The position numbers were made by a program, and so were the translations under genes. A stretch of DNA of 64,000 bases from Torreya grandis (Eukaryota; Streptophyta; Pinopsida; Cupressales; Taxaceae): the NCBI GenBank assembly GCA_037957365.1, contig JARHVA010000021.1:749001-813000 (forward strand), written 5' to 3'. Of the stretch, positions 1 through 10,223 are shown in pieces. The notes under the pieces were generated by a model, which was not told where the DNA came from, made no database searches, and saw only the letters and a list, made by a program, of their open reading frames with translations. Position 1 is the first letter of the stretch, and each line of letters starts with the position of its first letter.

Positions 1-2
1 TA

Positions 3-602
3 GAAACTAGTGAAATAGAAAATAGATCACCTTTAGATGGAGTTCTAGATTTGTTTCATGATAAGTGGGCTTCTACCTTGCATGATCATGATCCTTATAA
101 GTTGATTGAAGAAGAAGGGCTTGGTGTGTATTTCTTTCATGAGAATGATGCACCAATTCCATCCATGGTCAAAGAGGATGAGTCTAATAAAGATTTATGG
201 AAATTGTACTTTGATGGATCAAGAAATAAGCATGGGACTAGAGCTATAATGATGTTGGTTTCTCCAACAAAGCAAAGGTATTTCTCTTCTATTAAATTTT
301 AGTTTCATTTTTTAAATAATGTTGTTGAGTATGAAGTACTAGTTCATGGTTTGCAGTGGGCTAAGAAGATGAAAGTTAATTATTTGCAAGTATTTGGAGA
401 TAGTGAACTTGTAGTCCACAAAGTAAGAGGTTTAAATGTATGCAAAAACTTGTTACTTAAATCTTACAAACATATAATTTGGTATTTACTTGAAGATTTT
501 TAGGCTTTTAAAATTTAGGCAATACCAAGAGATAAGAATAAACATGTTGATAGGTTGGCTATTATTGGGGCACAATTTAGTATCCCTATTGATGTAAAAA
601 AT
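3..602 (+). pseudogene. RNase H-like domain upstream of RT (element A)
   Basis: One frame stays open from base 3 to about 602 except for stops near 301, 501 and 516. It carries the RNase HI fold signature: YFDGSRNKHG near residue 60, the EYE glutamate (VVEYEVL) near 108, the aspartate in VFGDSELVV near 131, and a closing IPRDKNKHVDRLA with the last aspartate. The four acidic positions are therefore still visible. The spacing resembles the second RNase H found in plant Tat-lineage elements rather than the gypsy RNase H, which is also present downstream at 1870-2400. In Ogre and Retand elements the extra domain normally lies between the native RNase H and integrase; here it precedes RT. The coding sequence runs in from the left window edge. 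Confidence 0.75.
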
Positions 603-629
603 TAAAAAAAATTGGTCATATATAAAGGT

Positions 630-1125
630 GGTTGTAAGGCCTTCTGTTCCAGATAATCATGAGAATTGGTAGGTGTTTGAAGATGACAATCAAATTGTGA
701 AATTCTTACAAGAAGAGGCTGAGTTTTCTTTAAGAAACTAGTCAAAGCACTTGCAGCAGTATGGTGATCAGATTATACAACTAAAAATGAATAAGCTTCC
801 CAAAGGATTGGTCACACTTGAGAATATTTTCAATGGAGATGATGAGATAAGGAAAGAGAAGTCATCCTTGTCAACAAAGAAAGAACACTATGTTAATGTA
901 AATATTACAATTGGTAAGGTTTTGAAATTGGGTAAGGTATGTACTCCTTCCCAAAAGAAAGCTTTCATTGATTTGTGCACAAGTTTTTATGATATATTTA
1001 CATGGAAGTATAGTAATTTCAAAGGTTTTGATCCAATTTTAGCTTAACACACCATTGATTTAGAGGAAGAAACTAAACTAGTGAGATAAAGACAAAGGCC
1101 CATCAATCTAAAGCTTGAGCCTTTA
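630..1125 (+). pseudogene. Pol linker between RNase H and RT (element A)
   Basis: This stretch joins the upstream RNase H to RT. The clearest open part is 751-1047, containing LPKGLVTLENIFN and later CTSFYDIFTWKYSNF, the kind of text that precedes RT in gypsy polyproteins (a segment describing a body of plants' field 'D[IV]F.W' followed by an acidic HTIDLEEE run). After a TAA at 1048 the same frame continues through HTIDLEEETKLVR into the RT at 1126, so the stop is probably a mutated glutamine codon. No catalytic function is expected. The unbroken frame from linker to RT is the main evidence that the RNase H and the RT belong to one polyprotein rather than to two nested elements. Confidence 0.6.
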
Positions 1126-1869
1126 ATGAGAGCTGAGCTTCACAAGATCATAGAATCAGCTATTATATTTAAAATCAAGCACTCAACTTGGGTGGAAAAT
1201 TTTATTTCAGTATGGAATAAAAATGGTGAGATTCATTTGTGTGTTGATTTTCATGATTTGAACAGGGCTTCACTTAAAGATCATTATCTATTGCCATCAA
1301 TGGAACAAATTTTACAGCTTGTTGCAGGTTCAAAGAGGTTTTTTTTCTTAGATGGATATAATGGCTACAATCATATTTTAGTCAAAGAAGAGGACCAATT
1401 TAAAATAGCCTTCATGACCAAGTGGGGGACATTTGCATACAGAAAGATGATATTTAGTTTATCTAATGCTAGAGCAAACTTTCATAGAGCCATAGATATG
1501 GCATTCCAAGGCCTTCTTAACAGGTTTGCACTTGTTTATTTGGATGATATAATAGTGTTTTCAAAGATTGTAGAAGATCACATGGTTCATCTCAAGCAAG
1601 TGTTTGAAAGGTGTAGGCAATTTGGGGTACATCTAAATCCCAAAAAGTGTGTTTTTTTAGTTCATGAAGTTAAGATTCTTAGACATGTTATTTCAAAGCA
1701 TAGTTTAAGCATAGATGCTAAAAGGATTGACTCCATTATTTCACTCTCCTTGCCTAAGCACAAAAGGGCTTTGCAAATTTTCTTTGGAAAAATCAATTTC
1801 ATAAGGAGATATATTTCAAATTTTGCCATTTTAGCTCAGCCACTTACAGCCATGCTAAATAAAAATTAG
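1126..1869 (+). pseudogene. Reverse transcriptase, Ty3/gypsy (element A)
   Basis: This 248-codon open stretch has the RT motifs in order: IHLCVDFHDLNRASLKD (usual consensus CVDYRxLN), YLLPSMEQ, FFFLDGYNGYNHI (first catalytic Asp), IFSLSNARANFHRAIDMAF (usually PFGLxNAPATFQR) and VYLDDIIVFS (the YLDD catalytic pair, intact). The downstream thumb with LNPKKCVFLV and IRRYISNFA is also present. It would copy element RNA into DNA in cytoplasmic virus-like particles. The catalytic aspartates survive, but the polyprotein is interrupted before and after, so activity is not expected. The frame is the same as that of the linker and of the downstream RNase H. Confidence 0.9.
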
Positions 1870-2400
1870 AACTTCATCTAGTCCAAAGAAGGAATAAAAG
1901 GTTTTGAGGATATTAATAAGGCCATAGCTAGTGCTCCTACGCTTCTAAATCTAGATTTCATGAAAGATTTCATTTTGTATGCTTATGCTAACATAGACAC
2001 TATTCCAGGCATTCTTATGCAATAGAATCATGAGTCCTTGGAAAAGCCAATATCTTTCTACATCCAAGGCTTGGAAGAGTATGAAACAAGGTATTATTTT
2101 GTTGAAAATCATTTACTTTTAGTCATAAGGTCTCTTAATAATTTTAGGCACTTGTCTAATAATAAGATACACTTAATGGTTACCCATCCAAGCATCAAGG
2201 AGTTCCTTTTGAACAAAGACATAAATGAGAAGAGAGTTGGCTGGATAATCATGGTAATGGAATATGATGTGGAAATTAAGGTCATAAAGCTGGTTAGAGG
2301 CAAAGGATTGTGTGAACATCTAGCACAAGACTTGCAAGAGGCTAATGAGCTTGTTTTGGTGTCAAATAATGAAGAGGTTGCAGTTGGTCATACATCACCT
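1870..2400 (+). pseudogene. RT-linked RNase H (element A)
   Basis: The RT frame continues past a TAG at 1867 into an RNase H connection. It reads GFEDINKAIASAPTL, then YAYANIDTIPGILMQ where functional copies have a catalytic Asp context, then YETRYYFVENHLLLVI with the glutamate, and THPSIKEFLL in place of the usual TDH. The end GLCEHLAQDL corresponds to the terminal ADxLSR motif but has lost its aspartate. The TDH aspartate is also gone. This copy is thus more decayed than the upstream RNase H at 3-602. It normally removes the RNA strand of the RNA-DNA hybrid during reverse transcription. Confidence 0.7.
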
Positions 2401-3250
2401 TCTAACTGGTTTTATAACTTGGTAATATATCTCCAAGATGGTATTTATCCCTCTCATCTCAGTGCTTCAAAAAGAAGATATTTTAGATTGCAATCAATTC
2501 CATTTTTGCTTGTTGATGGTGTTTTGTTCAAGAAAGATATCAATGAAATGTTGTTAAGATGTGTACAACCAAGCCAAACTCAGAGATTGCTTGAAGAATT
2601 CCATGATGGGAATGGTTAAGGACACTTTTTTGCAAGAACTACAACACTTAAGATCATGATAGGTGGGTACTATTGGCCTAGTATATTTGGTGATCACCAT
2701 GCATGGGTTAGAAAGTACAAATATTGTGATATGTTTGTAGGAAAAGTTAAGCTTGCAGCCTTACCTCTTCAGCTAATTACAATGGATCAGCCCTTTGTCT
2801 AATGGGGATTAGACTTTATTGGCCTCATTAATCCTCTTTCAATTTTAGGGCATAAATGGATTCTAACTGCTACATATTACTTCACACATTGGATAGAAGC
2901 AGTGGCATTAAAAGAAGCAAACGAAACTAATGTTCTTGATTTTTATGAAATTTTGCTTACTAGGTTTGGAGTTCCTTCAACTATTATTTTGGATAATGCA
3001 ATGGCTTTTGTGGGATCTAGGATCAGCCAATGGGCTATCCAACATGGAGTTTATTTTAGCATTTCATCGAACTATTATCCACAAGGCAATGGCCTTGCTA
3101 AATCTACAAACAAAAACCTTTTGAGAATCATAAGGACTATTAAAGACAATCAGATGTCATGGCATCTCAAGTTGAATTCGGCTCTATGGGCTGATAGGAT
3201 CACCTACAAAAAATCAATAGCCAACTCTCCATACAAGTTGGTACATGGTA
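2401..3250 (+). pseudogene. Integrase, zinc finger and DDE core (element A)
   Basis: The N-terminal finger is recognisable (HDGNG, GHFFARTTTL, YYWP, RKYKYCDMF) but one cysteine of the HHCC set is replaced. The core shows the first Asp in WGLDFIGLINP (with a TAA just before it, at 2801), the second in TIILDNAMAFVG, and the third catalytic position in NGLAKSTNKNLL, where the expected Glu is Lys (GAA to AAA). The enzyme would insert element cDNA into the chromosome; without the Glu it cannot. A long open part (2902-3450) covers the second half of the core. Confidence 0.85.
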
Positions 3251-3651
3251 AAGAAGTAAGAATACCCATTTCTCTTGAATTTCCCACTTTAAAACTAATG
3301 CATCAGCTTGATTTGTTGGAGAATGAACTTATGGAGATTAGGTATGTTGAGCTTATGGAGATGGAAGAGACAATAAATCAATCCATGCTAGCCATCGAAA
3401 TTCATCAAGCACAGGTGAAGAGAACTTTTGAAAAAGGAGCTTCTTCATGAAGTTTCAAATAAGAAGATTTGGTCCTCAAGTGGGATGAGGATAGAGCTAA
3501 ACCAAGAGGGCACACCAAGTTTGATTCTCTTTGGAGTGGCCCATACACAATTTCCAGCTACAAATCCCACAATGCTTTCCAACTTGCAAAGTTGGATGGT
3601 CAAGAGCTTCCAATCCCAATCAATGGGATACATCTGAAACATTGTTATTGA
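3251..3651 (+). pseudogene. Post-integrase tail of Pol (element A)
   Basis: After the integrase core the frame reads through a helical, charged part (LMHQLDLLENELMEIR, AIEIHQAQVKRTFEKG) and then, after a TGA and a frame change near 3450, through LVLKWDEDRAKPRGH, LWSGPYTISSYKS and FQLAKLDGQELPIPING. The WSGPY stretch corresponds to the GP[YF] module at the integrase C-terminus. No chromodomain follows, which argues against a chromovirus. A stop (TGA at 3650-3652) ends Pol. Confidence 0.75.
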
Positions 3652-3950
3652 ACAGCAAAGCTCCTTGTACATAGTTCATTTGTTTTTATTTCCTCCAAGT
3701 GTTTTTCAAGAATAGTAGTTTCTTTCTATTTTGTTTTGAATAAGTGTTTGTTTGCACATTTGCTTCTTAGTTAGTTTTTGTGTTTTCATGTGTTTCCATT
3801 CTTATTTTAAAGGATGGAGGTTAATTTATGTTTGGTCAAAGGAGATTTGCAATCATGGACTAGGTTTACCATTTTTTTGTGAGTTCAATATCATGTTTAT
3901 GGTCTGAGTTCTCAAGCATAGAAGGCATGTTTCCCAGTTGAGTCACCAAA
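3652..3950 (+). other. Non-coding 3' part of element A with primer-site-like reverse complement
   Basis: No reading frame. It is T-rich, with a purine tract AAAGGATGGAGG at about 3810 that could be a polypurine tract. Bases 3928-3948 read TTCCCAGTTGAGTCACCAAAA. On the minus strand this resembles the sequence that follows the 5' LTR in many plant gypsy elements, a tRNA primer site beginning TGGYGACTC. It directly abuts the TGTTGACA start of the next region. Confidence 0.45.
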
Positions 3951-4562
3951 ATGTTGACAATTTTTCCCCATAGGAAAGAATATATGTTTATTCAAGCAAT
4001 TGAAGAAGCAAATTCTAAAGATAATAGATGTTTTGTGGTTTTACAAAGGGGCAAAGATCATTTTGAAGTTCCAAAGGGTTTGAATCCTTCAAAATTTTGG
4101 TCTGAAGGATCACTAGCCAAAGATTCAATTCCTTCAAACATTTTATCCGAAGGAAATGGCACTTATATTGAAAAACTGAAGGGTTATTTGAAACTTCTCC
4201 AAGGGATACTATCAATTTCTTTGAAGGGCAATTTCAAATTTCTAAAGGGACATTTGAAGAGTCTAAAGGGCAACCCGAAGGGCACTTCAAGGAAGAGGAC
4301 CAATTCAAAATTCCAAATGACTTGATGAAAAGCCCAAGGGGCACTTACAAAAGTATGAAGGGTAATTTGGGAAAGCTTGAGAGACAATATTTTATGTGTG
4401 GGAAAATGGATAGAAATAAAAGGACAACTAATCCTTAGAACATTTTGTCCAAAGGGAAAGAAGGGTCCAGACAAGAAGTCCAAAATAATTCTTTTGGATA
4501 AATTATCCAAAAAAATTATTTTGAAAAGATTAATTCGATGGAAAAGGACCATTTACAAAAAA

Positions 4563-4885
4563 CCCAAAGGGTATGTGCCCTTTAAGAAAGTTCATAAGTA
4601 GGAAACCCAAAGGGTATTTGCCCTTTAGGAAAGTCATTGTCAAAAATGTCGACGAGACACTTCAAAATGTTGAAGGGAAATTTTGATAGAAAGTTTACAA
4701 AGGAAAAGGCTTCAAATACATTGTCCATAGAAAAGGGTCTTTTACAAAACCCCAAAGGGTATGTTCCATTTGAGAAAGTTCAAAATAAAAGTTTGAAGGG
4801 TCTTTTGGGAGGCCGAAGGGTCAATTGGCAAATTCTGAAGGGTCATTTCAAAATTCTCGAAGGGTATGTTCCCTTCAGGAAGGTT
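4563..4885. repeat. Four copies of a hairpin-bearing repeat of about 30 bp
   Basis: The block starting CCCAAAGGGTATGTGCCCTTT at 4563 recurs at 4606, 4751 and 4856. Each copy is followed by a GAAAGTTCA-like stretch. The first two contain a perfect AAAGGG/CCCTTT inverted repeat around a 6-base loop; the third and fourth are degraded or changed to GAAGGG/CCCTTC, the last keeping perfect pairing by a compensating change. Confidence 0.7.
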
Positions 4886-5357
4886 CATTTCAAAATTTTG
4901 AAGGACCATTATAGGAAAGCTGAAGGACCTTTTTATAAGCCAAGGGGCAGGGATAAAGAGTCCAAAGGAATTTCTTCGGAATACATCACAAGGGGAAAGT
5001 CATGCAATGAGGGAAAGAGATAATTCCCTTGGATAATTTGTCTACGGGAAAGTGAAAGGACACAAGCCCAAAATAATAAACCCAAGGAAATAAAGGGAAA
5101 AAGGCCACAGAAAAATGGACAAAAGAAAAGCCAAAAGTTTCCTTCAGACTTTTTATCTGGAGGAAATAAATAGGGATTGACCATTAAAAAGAATCAACAA
5201 CTCTGATGGAAAGGAAAGAACAAGACAAAGGAAATGAACAAGAAAGATAATGAACAAGGAAGCCAAAAGAAATTCCACGGGAAATAACATAGACAAATAG
5301 CTAAAGAACATGCACAAAAACAAAGAACCAGATAAAGGGAAGGAGTTCAACAGTGAA

Positions 5358-5365
5358 TATAAATA
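5358..5365 (+). promoter_or_regulatory. TATA-like box TATAAATA
   Basis: TATAAATA lies 50 bp before the junction with element B, in the position expected for the promoter of a plus-strand LTR that starts at 3951. The same octamer occurs in the LTRs of elements B, D and E. Confidence 0.35.
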
Positions 5366-5417
5366 GATTAAAGGGTTCTTCATGCAAAGTGATCCAAATA
5401 GGATTAGACACGAGTTA

Positions 5418-6278
5418 TGTTGTGTAGTAACACACTTATCATATAATGGTGTTTATTCATATATCTAACTATTAATTACAAATAAAATAAAATATGTGAT
5501 TGTGGACCTTATTTCAACTATGTAAACAAGCGTGATTATGAAGATAATTGTCATGAGATTCAAAGTGTTGATTACATAAGTTCATATAATGCATATTTTA
5601 TTCATTATAGTCAAATACAAGCCACATATTACATAACAAACATATTAATAACTCAATGTTGTAACTTAACTAATAACGGTAGCATAATATCATAATTAAT
5701 ACTAACTTTCATGATTTTACTTTTCCCACAATCAATCGTTACATAACACTAATATTCATCCATCCTTACAAATCTCTACACAGAGGTATTTATACTTGTT
5801 TTCCTCGACCAAGTTGTTACATTATTTATGACACTTTGGTGATTAGCCAATGATCTCCAGTAGACTAAGAGTCATGGTAGTCATTTACTTGTTTTCCCCT
5901 TAAGGACCTGAGCCTCAGCACCCCTATATTTTCATTTGGTGTTGGATCCTTATTGTTAAATGTCCTCCTTCATGTAGGTTGGTGCAAAAATCATGTATGA
6001 TTAAAGTCTATTTTGTCTTTGAGAATTGCTCCTCAATTATTTCTCACTTTTTTTGTGATCCCCAAGTTTTTCGTTGATATACTGAATCCTTCACTCTCGA
6101 GTCCTCCATTTGTTATGCCTCTTCTTTGATTGGGTCTTATCATGTCATGATATTTCATGCCATTGTCTTCCTCCCCATGATCTTCCCATGCTAAGCTAGT
6201 TCTACACCATGGTCTCCTCATGCCATGTTGGTTCCATGTCAAAAGCCAAAATACTTAGTCAAAATTAGGGGTCTAACA
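5418..6278 (-). repeat. 3' LTR of element B
   Basis: About 861 bp that matches 17426-18234 plus 24421-24660. On the minus strand it begins TGTTAGACCCC and ends near CTACACAACA. The boundary at 5418 is uncertain by about ten bases because the two copies remain similar as far as CACG. It contains a minus-strand TATA box at 5787-5794. It lacks the partial duplication present in the other LTR. Confidence 0.85.
5787..5794 (-). promoter_or_regulatory. LTR promoter TATA box (element B, left LTR)
   Basis: The minus strand reads AAGTATAAATACC. The same octamer is at 17795-17802 in the other LTR, in the same context, which supports a core promoter rather than chance. Confidence 0.6.
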
Positions 6279-6292
6279 TCACCTCATAGTAC
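6279..6292 (-). other. Polypurine tract of element B
   Basis: On the minus strand the internal region ends CTATGAGGTGA directly before the LTR start TGTTAGA. The last bases GAGGTGA match the end of the polypurine tract of element C. Confidence 0.5.
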
Positions 6293-9250
6293 ACTCTTAG
6301 TCCATCCCAGACTAAGCACCAGTCCTAGCCTCAACCAAAAATTCAAGGCCAACCTGTTCAATTTGCTTCCTAACACCTTCCTAATATGACAAGGTGTCAA
6401 GCAGCTTTGTTGTTATTTCCTCGATCATTGCTTTCAACTTTTTAGTATCCTTGAGTTGATCAGGACACTCGCTTGCCTTATTGACCATTTAGTCTAGGGA
6501 TGTGGAAGCATCCTTTTGGACCTTTTCAAGTGTAGTGACCTCATTTACAACCTACCCTCAAAGAGCCACAAAGTTGGAAAGTATCTATTCTCGATATGCA
6601 TTTCTTATTTCTTCCATGGTTTTGACATCCTTAAATGTCTTAGCATGCTTAGTGTATCTTTTTATTAATAGGGTGGCATTTGCCAATTGTTATCATTGAG
6701 ATTCCTTTGCTTGGAGTCGGGCCTCCAAATTTTTATAGAGCCATGCCAATTTCTCAAAAATCCCATCTAGGATGGGGATCACTTCCCCAACCCTTTGTAG
6801 GGCACGTCTATAGACTTTCACTACTTCAACAAACTATTCGTCCACCCATAATTTTTCATTTTTAGGCATGGGATACCCCTTACACTGTTTAACAGTAGAT
6901 TTACAAGGGTCTCCAATTTAGCAATAGCTTCTCCCTCTAAAGGGACCCCATCTACCAATGTTGGTTCCTAGCCCAAAATAGCTTTACATAAATTTAAAGT
7001 TTTGACTTTGGCTATTATGGCTTCTTTCAATTATTGATTTAGCATGGCCACTTCCTCTTCAAGTGCCTTCTGAGTAGCAACTTATTTATCATACATCTTC
7101 ATCACCTGGCCATGCTTATGCTCTATAGTGTATGCATCATAATCTAAAAGTGAATTCTATTATGGGACTTCAAAGACCATTTTCAAAAATGCAATGCTAG
7201 TTTGTAAAGGAGAGAACTATTGTGGATCAACCCAAATAGGAGTGGGCAGTGTCATTACTTCAAAATCTAAAACTAGGCTATCAAGTGGTATTTCAAAATG
7301 GCATTCTTCATTGTACATGTCTAATAAAAATGACATCTGATGCCTAGTGTCAATAGTTGTATCCTTTGGATGAAAATGTGAATATAAATACAATAACCTA
7401 TCAATAATGGTTGTCTGGTTTTGGGTGCACAAGTTGGTGGTTGAACTTTGGAGTCAATTGGATTCTTCCCTTTGAGGGGATCATGTTCAAAGATCTTGAC
7501 ATATATATTTGGTACCAATAAAGTGTTATTGATGTCCATGCCACTCATTTCTTCTGTGTTAAAACCATCCCTCTTTTAGTCAAACAGATTTTCCATGTCC
7601 AATTATGCATCTTCAAGGTTGTTTTCTTCTTTTTGTACTAGGGAGGGTGTTTTTTTAGTCTTACTCCTCCAGTTCTTCCTTGTGAAGGATTGGTTGGTGG
7701 TGATGGCACTAAACCCTCCGATTATCTAACTAGTATATATTATTGGGTGAAGCCATTAGTGGTGATTCCCTTGATGAGGATGCCCTTAGTGGTGAAACCC
7801 TTGGTGGTGGTGCCTTGGCAGTATTTTGCCTTTTTGGTGGTTCTAGCCATAAACTTGTGTTGGCATCATGCTCGGTACACTTCTTCTTCTCAAGTAGTGG
7901 TATTGGAGGAAGTTTATCTCTTGCATGCTCTGTGCCTCCTAAAGCTTTCTTCTTAGGTCACAACATATAGAATGGATTATGAATGGTTTGCCCGACCATG
8001 GTTTGGTGAACCTTAATGTCAGTTCTTTTGGTCTCATATTTTTCTTTGTATAGATTTTTTCCAAGATAGCCATACATTTTGTAGAGAGTGTGAGTCTCTG
8101 ATTCAATTCATTCTATCTCAAGGGTGAGGGGTTGTGCATCATATATGTGGTTCATTGAGTTGACAAAGTACCACACTGTGAAATCATAAGCAGCTTCAAC
8201 CAAGCAGAGATCTCTCCAGAGGAGGCCATCCTGATACGCACTAGAGAAAAATGTTGCTTGACAGCAAATATGGCTTGTTCACCAACCTGGATGGGTAAGT
8301 CCTTTGGAATGTGCCATTCATTTTCAAAGGCTTCCTTCATTCCATCATACCATGACTTCATCTTGATTTTGAAAGTTAGAGTGATATAATTGGGGCATGT
8401 GAACACCTTGTATCACTTCGCAAGGGATTTGTGCCCTGGTGGGTATAACCACTTCAGTTCTCCAAAGGTGTAATTAAGTACATCAATTTCATCAAACACC
8501 ATCAACAAAATAAATACACCCCATGAGAACCTATGGCTAGGTATCCAATGGGTCCTCTCCACATCTAGTATAATTTTATTGGTAAAATACATTGCCCAAT
8601 TTTACTTTAGCCTCTCGATTACTTGGTGGGTGATAAATAGGTGAGCCATGTCCACCTCTTTCCATTGATTGGTATTGCCAACCTTGGTCATAATGATGTG
8701 TGCAGCTACTCAGAGGGTAGGGTCTTGTAAGTTCTTAATGTGCATGCCATGTCCCTACTTTCGATATTCCATTGTCATGGTGGTATTCTCTATTTGCTTT
8801 GATTCCTCCAAATCAAATTCAAGGTCTGCACTAGAGCATTGCAACCCTAACACCTTGCTCATTCTTTCAAGTTTAATCTTCATGTGGTGCCCAACAAAAT
8901 AGATATAGTCCTTATGGATGCATGAAAATATAAATTTCATTACCTCTACCATTTTACCAAAATATGGGAGGTTAAAAAGCTGTAAGAGCCTTGTAGAGTC
9001 AAGGAATTGAATATTTTTAAATCATACATCAATTCACTCTTGGTGTTTTGGCACTCAAGCCAATAATCGTTCTAAAGCTCAACCTCATTTTTGGGTTAGC
9101 AATGGCTATAGTCAAAAATAGTATAAGTGGGTACATTTGATACCCAATTCTCTATGCACAGCATCATTTCTTGGTAGTATATCTCCTCTAACATCAAAGG
9201 CAAAGGTGGAGGTACTTGGGCTTTCTTCTTAGTTTGTCATGCCATTCTTG
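6293..9250 (-). pseudogene. Unrecognised long frame between integrase and 3' LTR (element B)
   Basis: The minus strand is readable for about 2.9 kb with scattered stops and a few frameshifts, suggesting an ancestral protein of roughly 900-1000 residues. The start is near PPPLPLMLEEIYYQ (about 9200). Then come NDYWLECQNTKSEL, FLDSTRLLQLFNLPYFGKMV, HMKIKLERMSKVLGL, DLEESKQIE, NWAMYFTNKIILDVERTHW, FSWGVFILLMVFDEIDVL and WYDGMKEAFENEWHIPKDL (8152-8340). After a low-complexity part (7600-8000) the C-terminal third looks coiled-coil (KKLKAMIEEITTKLLD, 6400-6450). The position equals that of env-like genes in Athila elements, but no signal peptide or clear membrane anchor is seen, and I do not recognise the family. 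No function is proposed. Confidence 0.6.
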
Positions 9251-10223
9251 ATCCTTCACCTTCTGTGCGTTCACTATGTTCAAGTGTTTACTCTCTAATT
9301 AATATTATTTCCCCTCATAACTTAGCTCCTTTTTCTTTGGAATGGTTGGTAGTGGCTCATTTATTTGGGCTTTTTTCTTAGGTTGCATCACCCTTTATGG
9401 ATCCCAAAGTTTGAGGCATGACCATCTAATATTCCCAAAAGAATCAATGTTTGTTATGGAATTATCTTGGCTCTCCTACTTCAACACATGTTAATAGCAG
9501 ACACCAACCTCTGCAACCTTTAATTACAAAATTTCCTCTAGCTGATTTTAGGTTAGTTATCTTTTGCTTGATCACTCAGACAAGATCCTTCTTAATAATC
9601 AATGAATGGAAATTGATACTCTGTACTTATCTTGGAATTCCCTAAACTCAATTGTTCGCTCTTTAGCTCTATAAAATCACATTCAAAGCAAAGGTAAAGT
9701 TTAGAATGATCCCCTAAATTTATTTTTATAGACTCGAGGGGGTAACTTGCATTTACTACCCCCCCTCTTCGACCATCACCTCTTTCCATCAATGCATTTT
9801 AACGATCTCCTTTCTTTGACTATCACTTCTCACCATAAATGCAATTAATAATATCATCATGACATGATTTTAACATGCTTATCATAACCACTATCTCTTT
9901 ATATTAATGGCATGTCTTATCCCATTTTTTTTTAGAGTGCATGACAACTATAAAACCCTTTGAATATTCATACCAATGGCGGTAATCTCTATCCTTCGAC
10001 CTCTTTGATTGCATGCGCACTCCTGTGGACAATTTCTTAACATATGTAACACCCCTTACCCCATAATAAATGTGCATTGTGGTCCTCCATGAAAACATAA
10101 GTACTAAGTTACAAAAATAAAGTAATGAAAATAAAGGGTCACACAACTAAGGTAACACTTTATTATAAACAATAAATCATAAATTAATAGCATAAACCTT
10201 ATTGATACAATTGAAACTAAACT
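9251..10223. other. Spacer between integrase and downstream frame of element B
   Basis: Short frames only (for example 9592-9792 and 9904-10146 on the minus strand), with no recognisable motif. Probably an untranslated spacer, perhaps holding a splice acceptor for the downstream frame; none could be fixed by eye. Confidence 0.4.

Larger units (their letters stand above)
1..3950 (+). mobile_element. Element A: degenerate Ty3/gypsy LTR retrotransposon, 3' half
   Basis: A pol region is readable over 3.6 kb on the plus strand in mostly one frame broken by stops. The order is an RNase H-like domain, a linker, RT, the RT-linked RNase H, integrase and a post-integrase tail. RT directly followed by RNase H and then integrase is the Ty3/gypsy (Metaviridae) order; in copia, integrase precedes RT. 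The left end (5' LTR, gag, protease) lies outside the window. Frequent in-frame stops and a lost integrase catalytic residue show it is dead. The RNase H upstream of RT is unusual. Lineage is uncertain; a Tat-like affinity is inferred only from the extra RNase H. Confidence 0.9.
3951..5410. repeat. LTR-like region rich in AAGGG repeats, cut by element B
   Basis: The region starts with TGTTGACA, a plausible LTR end, and runs to the left LTR of element B. It is purine-rich and built of short degenerate repeats around GAAGGG/AAAGGG; three long plus-strand frames (3951-4325, 4377-4601, 4637-5023) repeat the peptide LKG and probably reflect this composition rather than a protein. A TATA-like box lies near 5358. 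It may be the 3' LTR of element A, or the 5' LTR of a minus-strand element if the primer-site-like motif at 3928-3948 is real. A second copy was not found in the window, so LTR status is inferred. Confidence 0.45.

Noticed and set aside
7690..7970. Overlapping plus-strand frames of 75-88 codons, Gly/Val-rich
   Set aside because: Antisense of the low-complexity part of the element B downstream frame.
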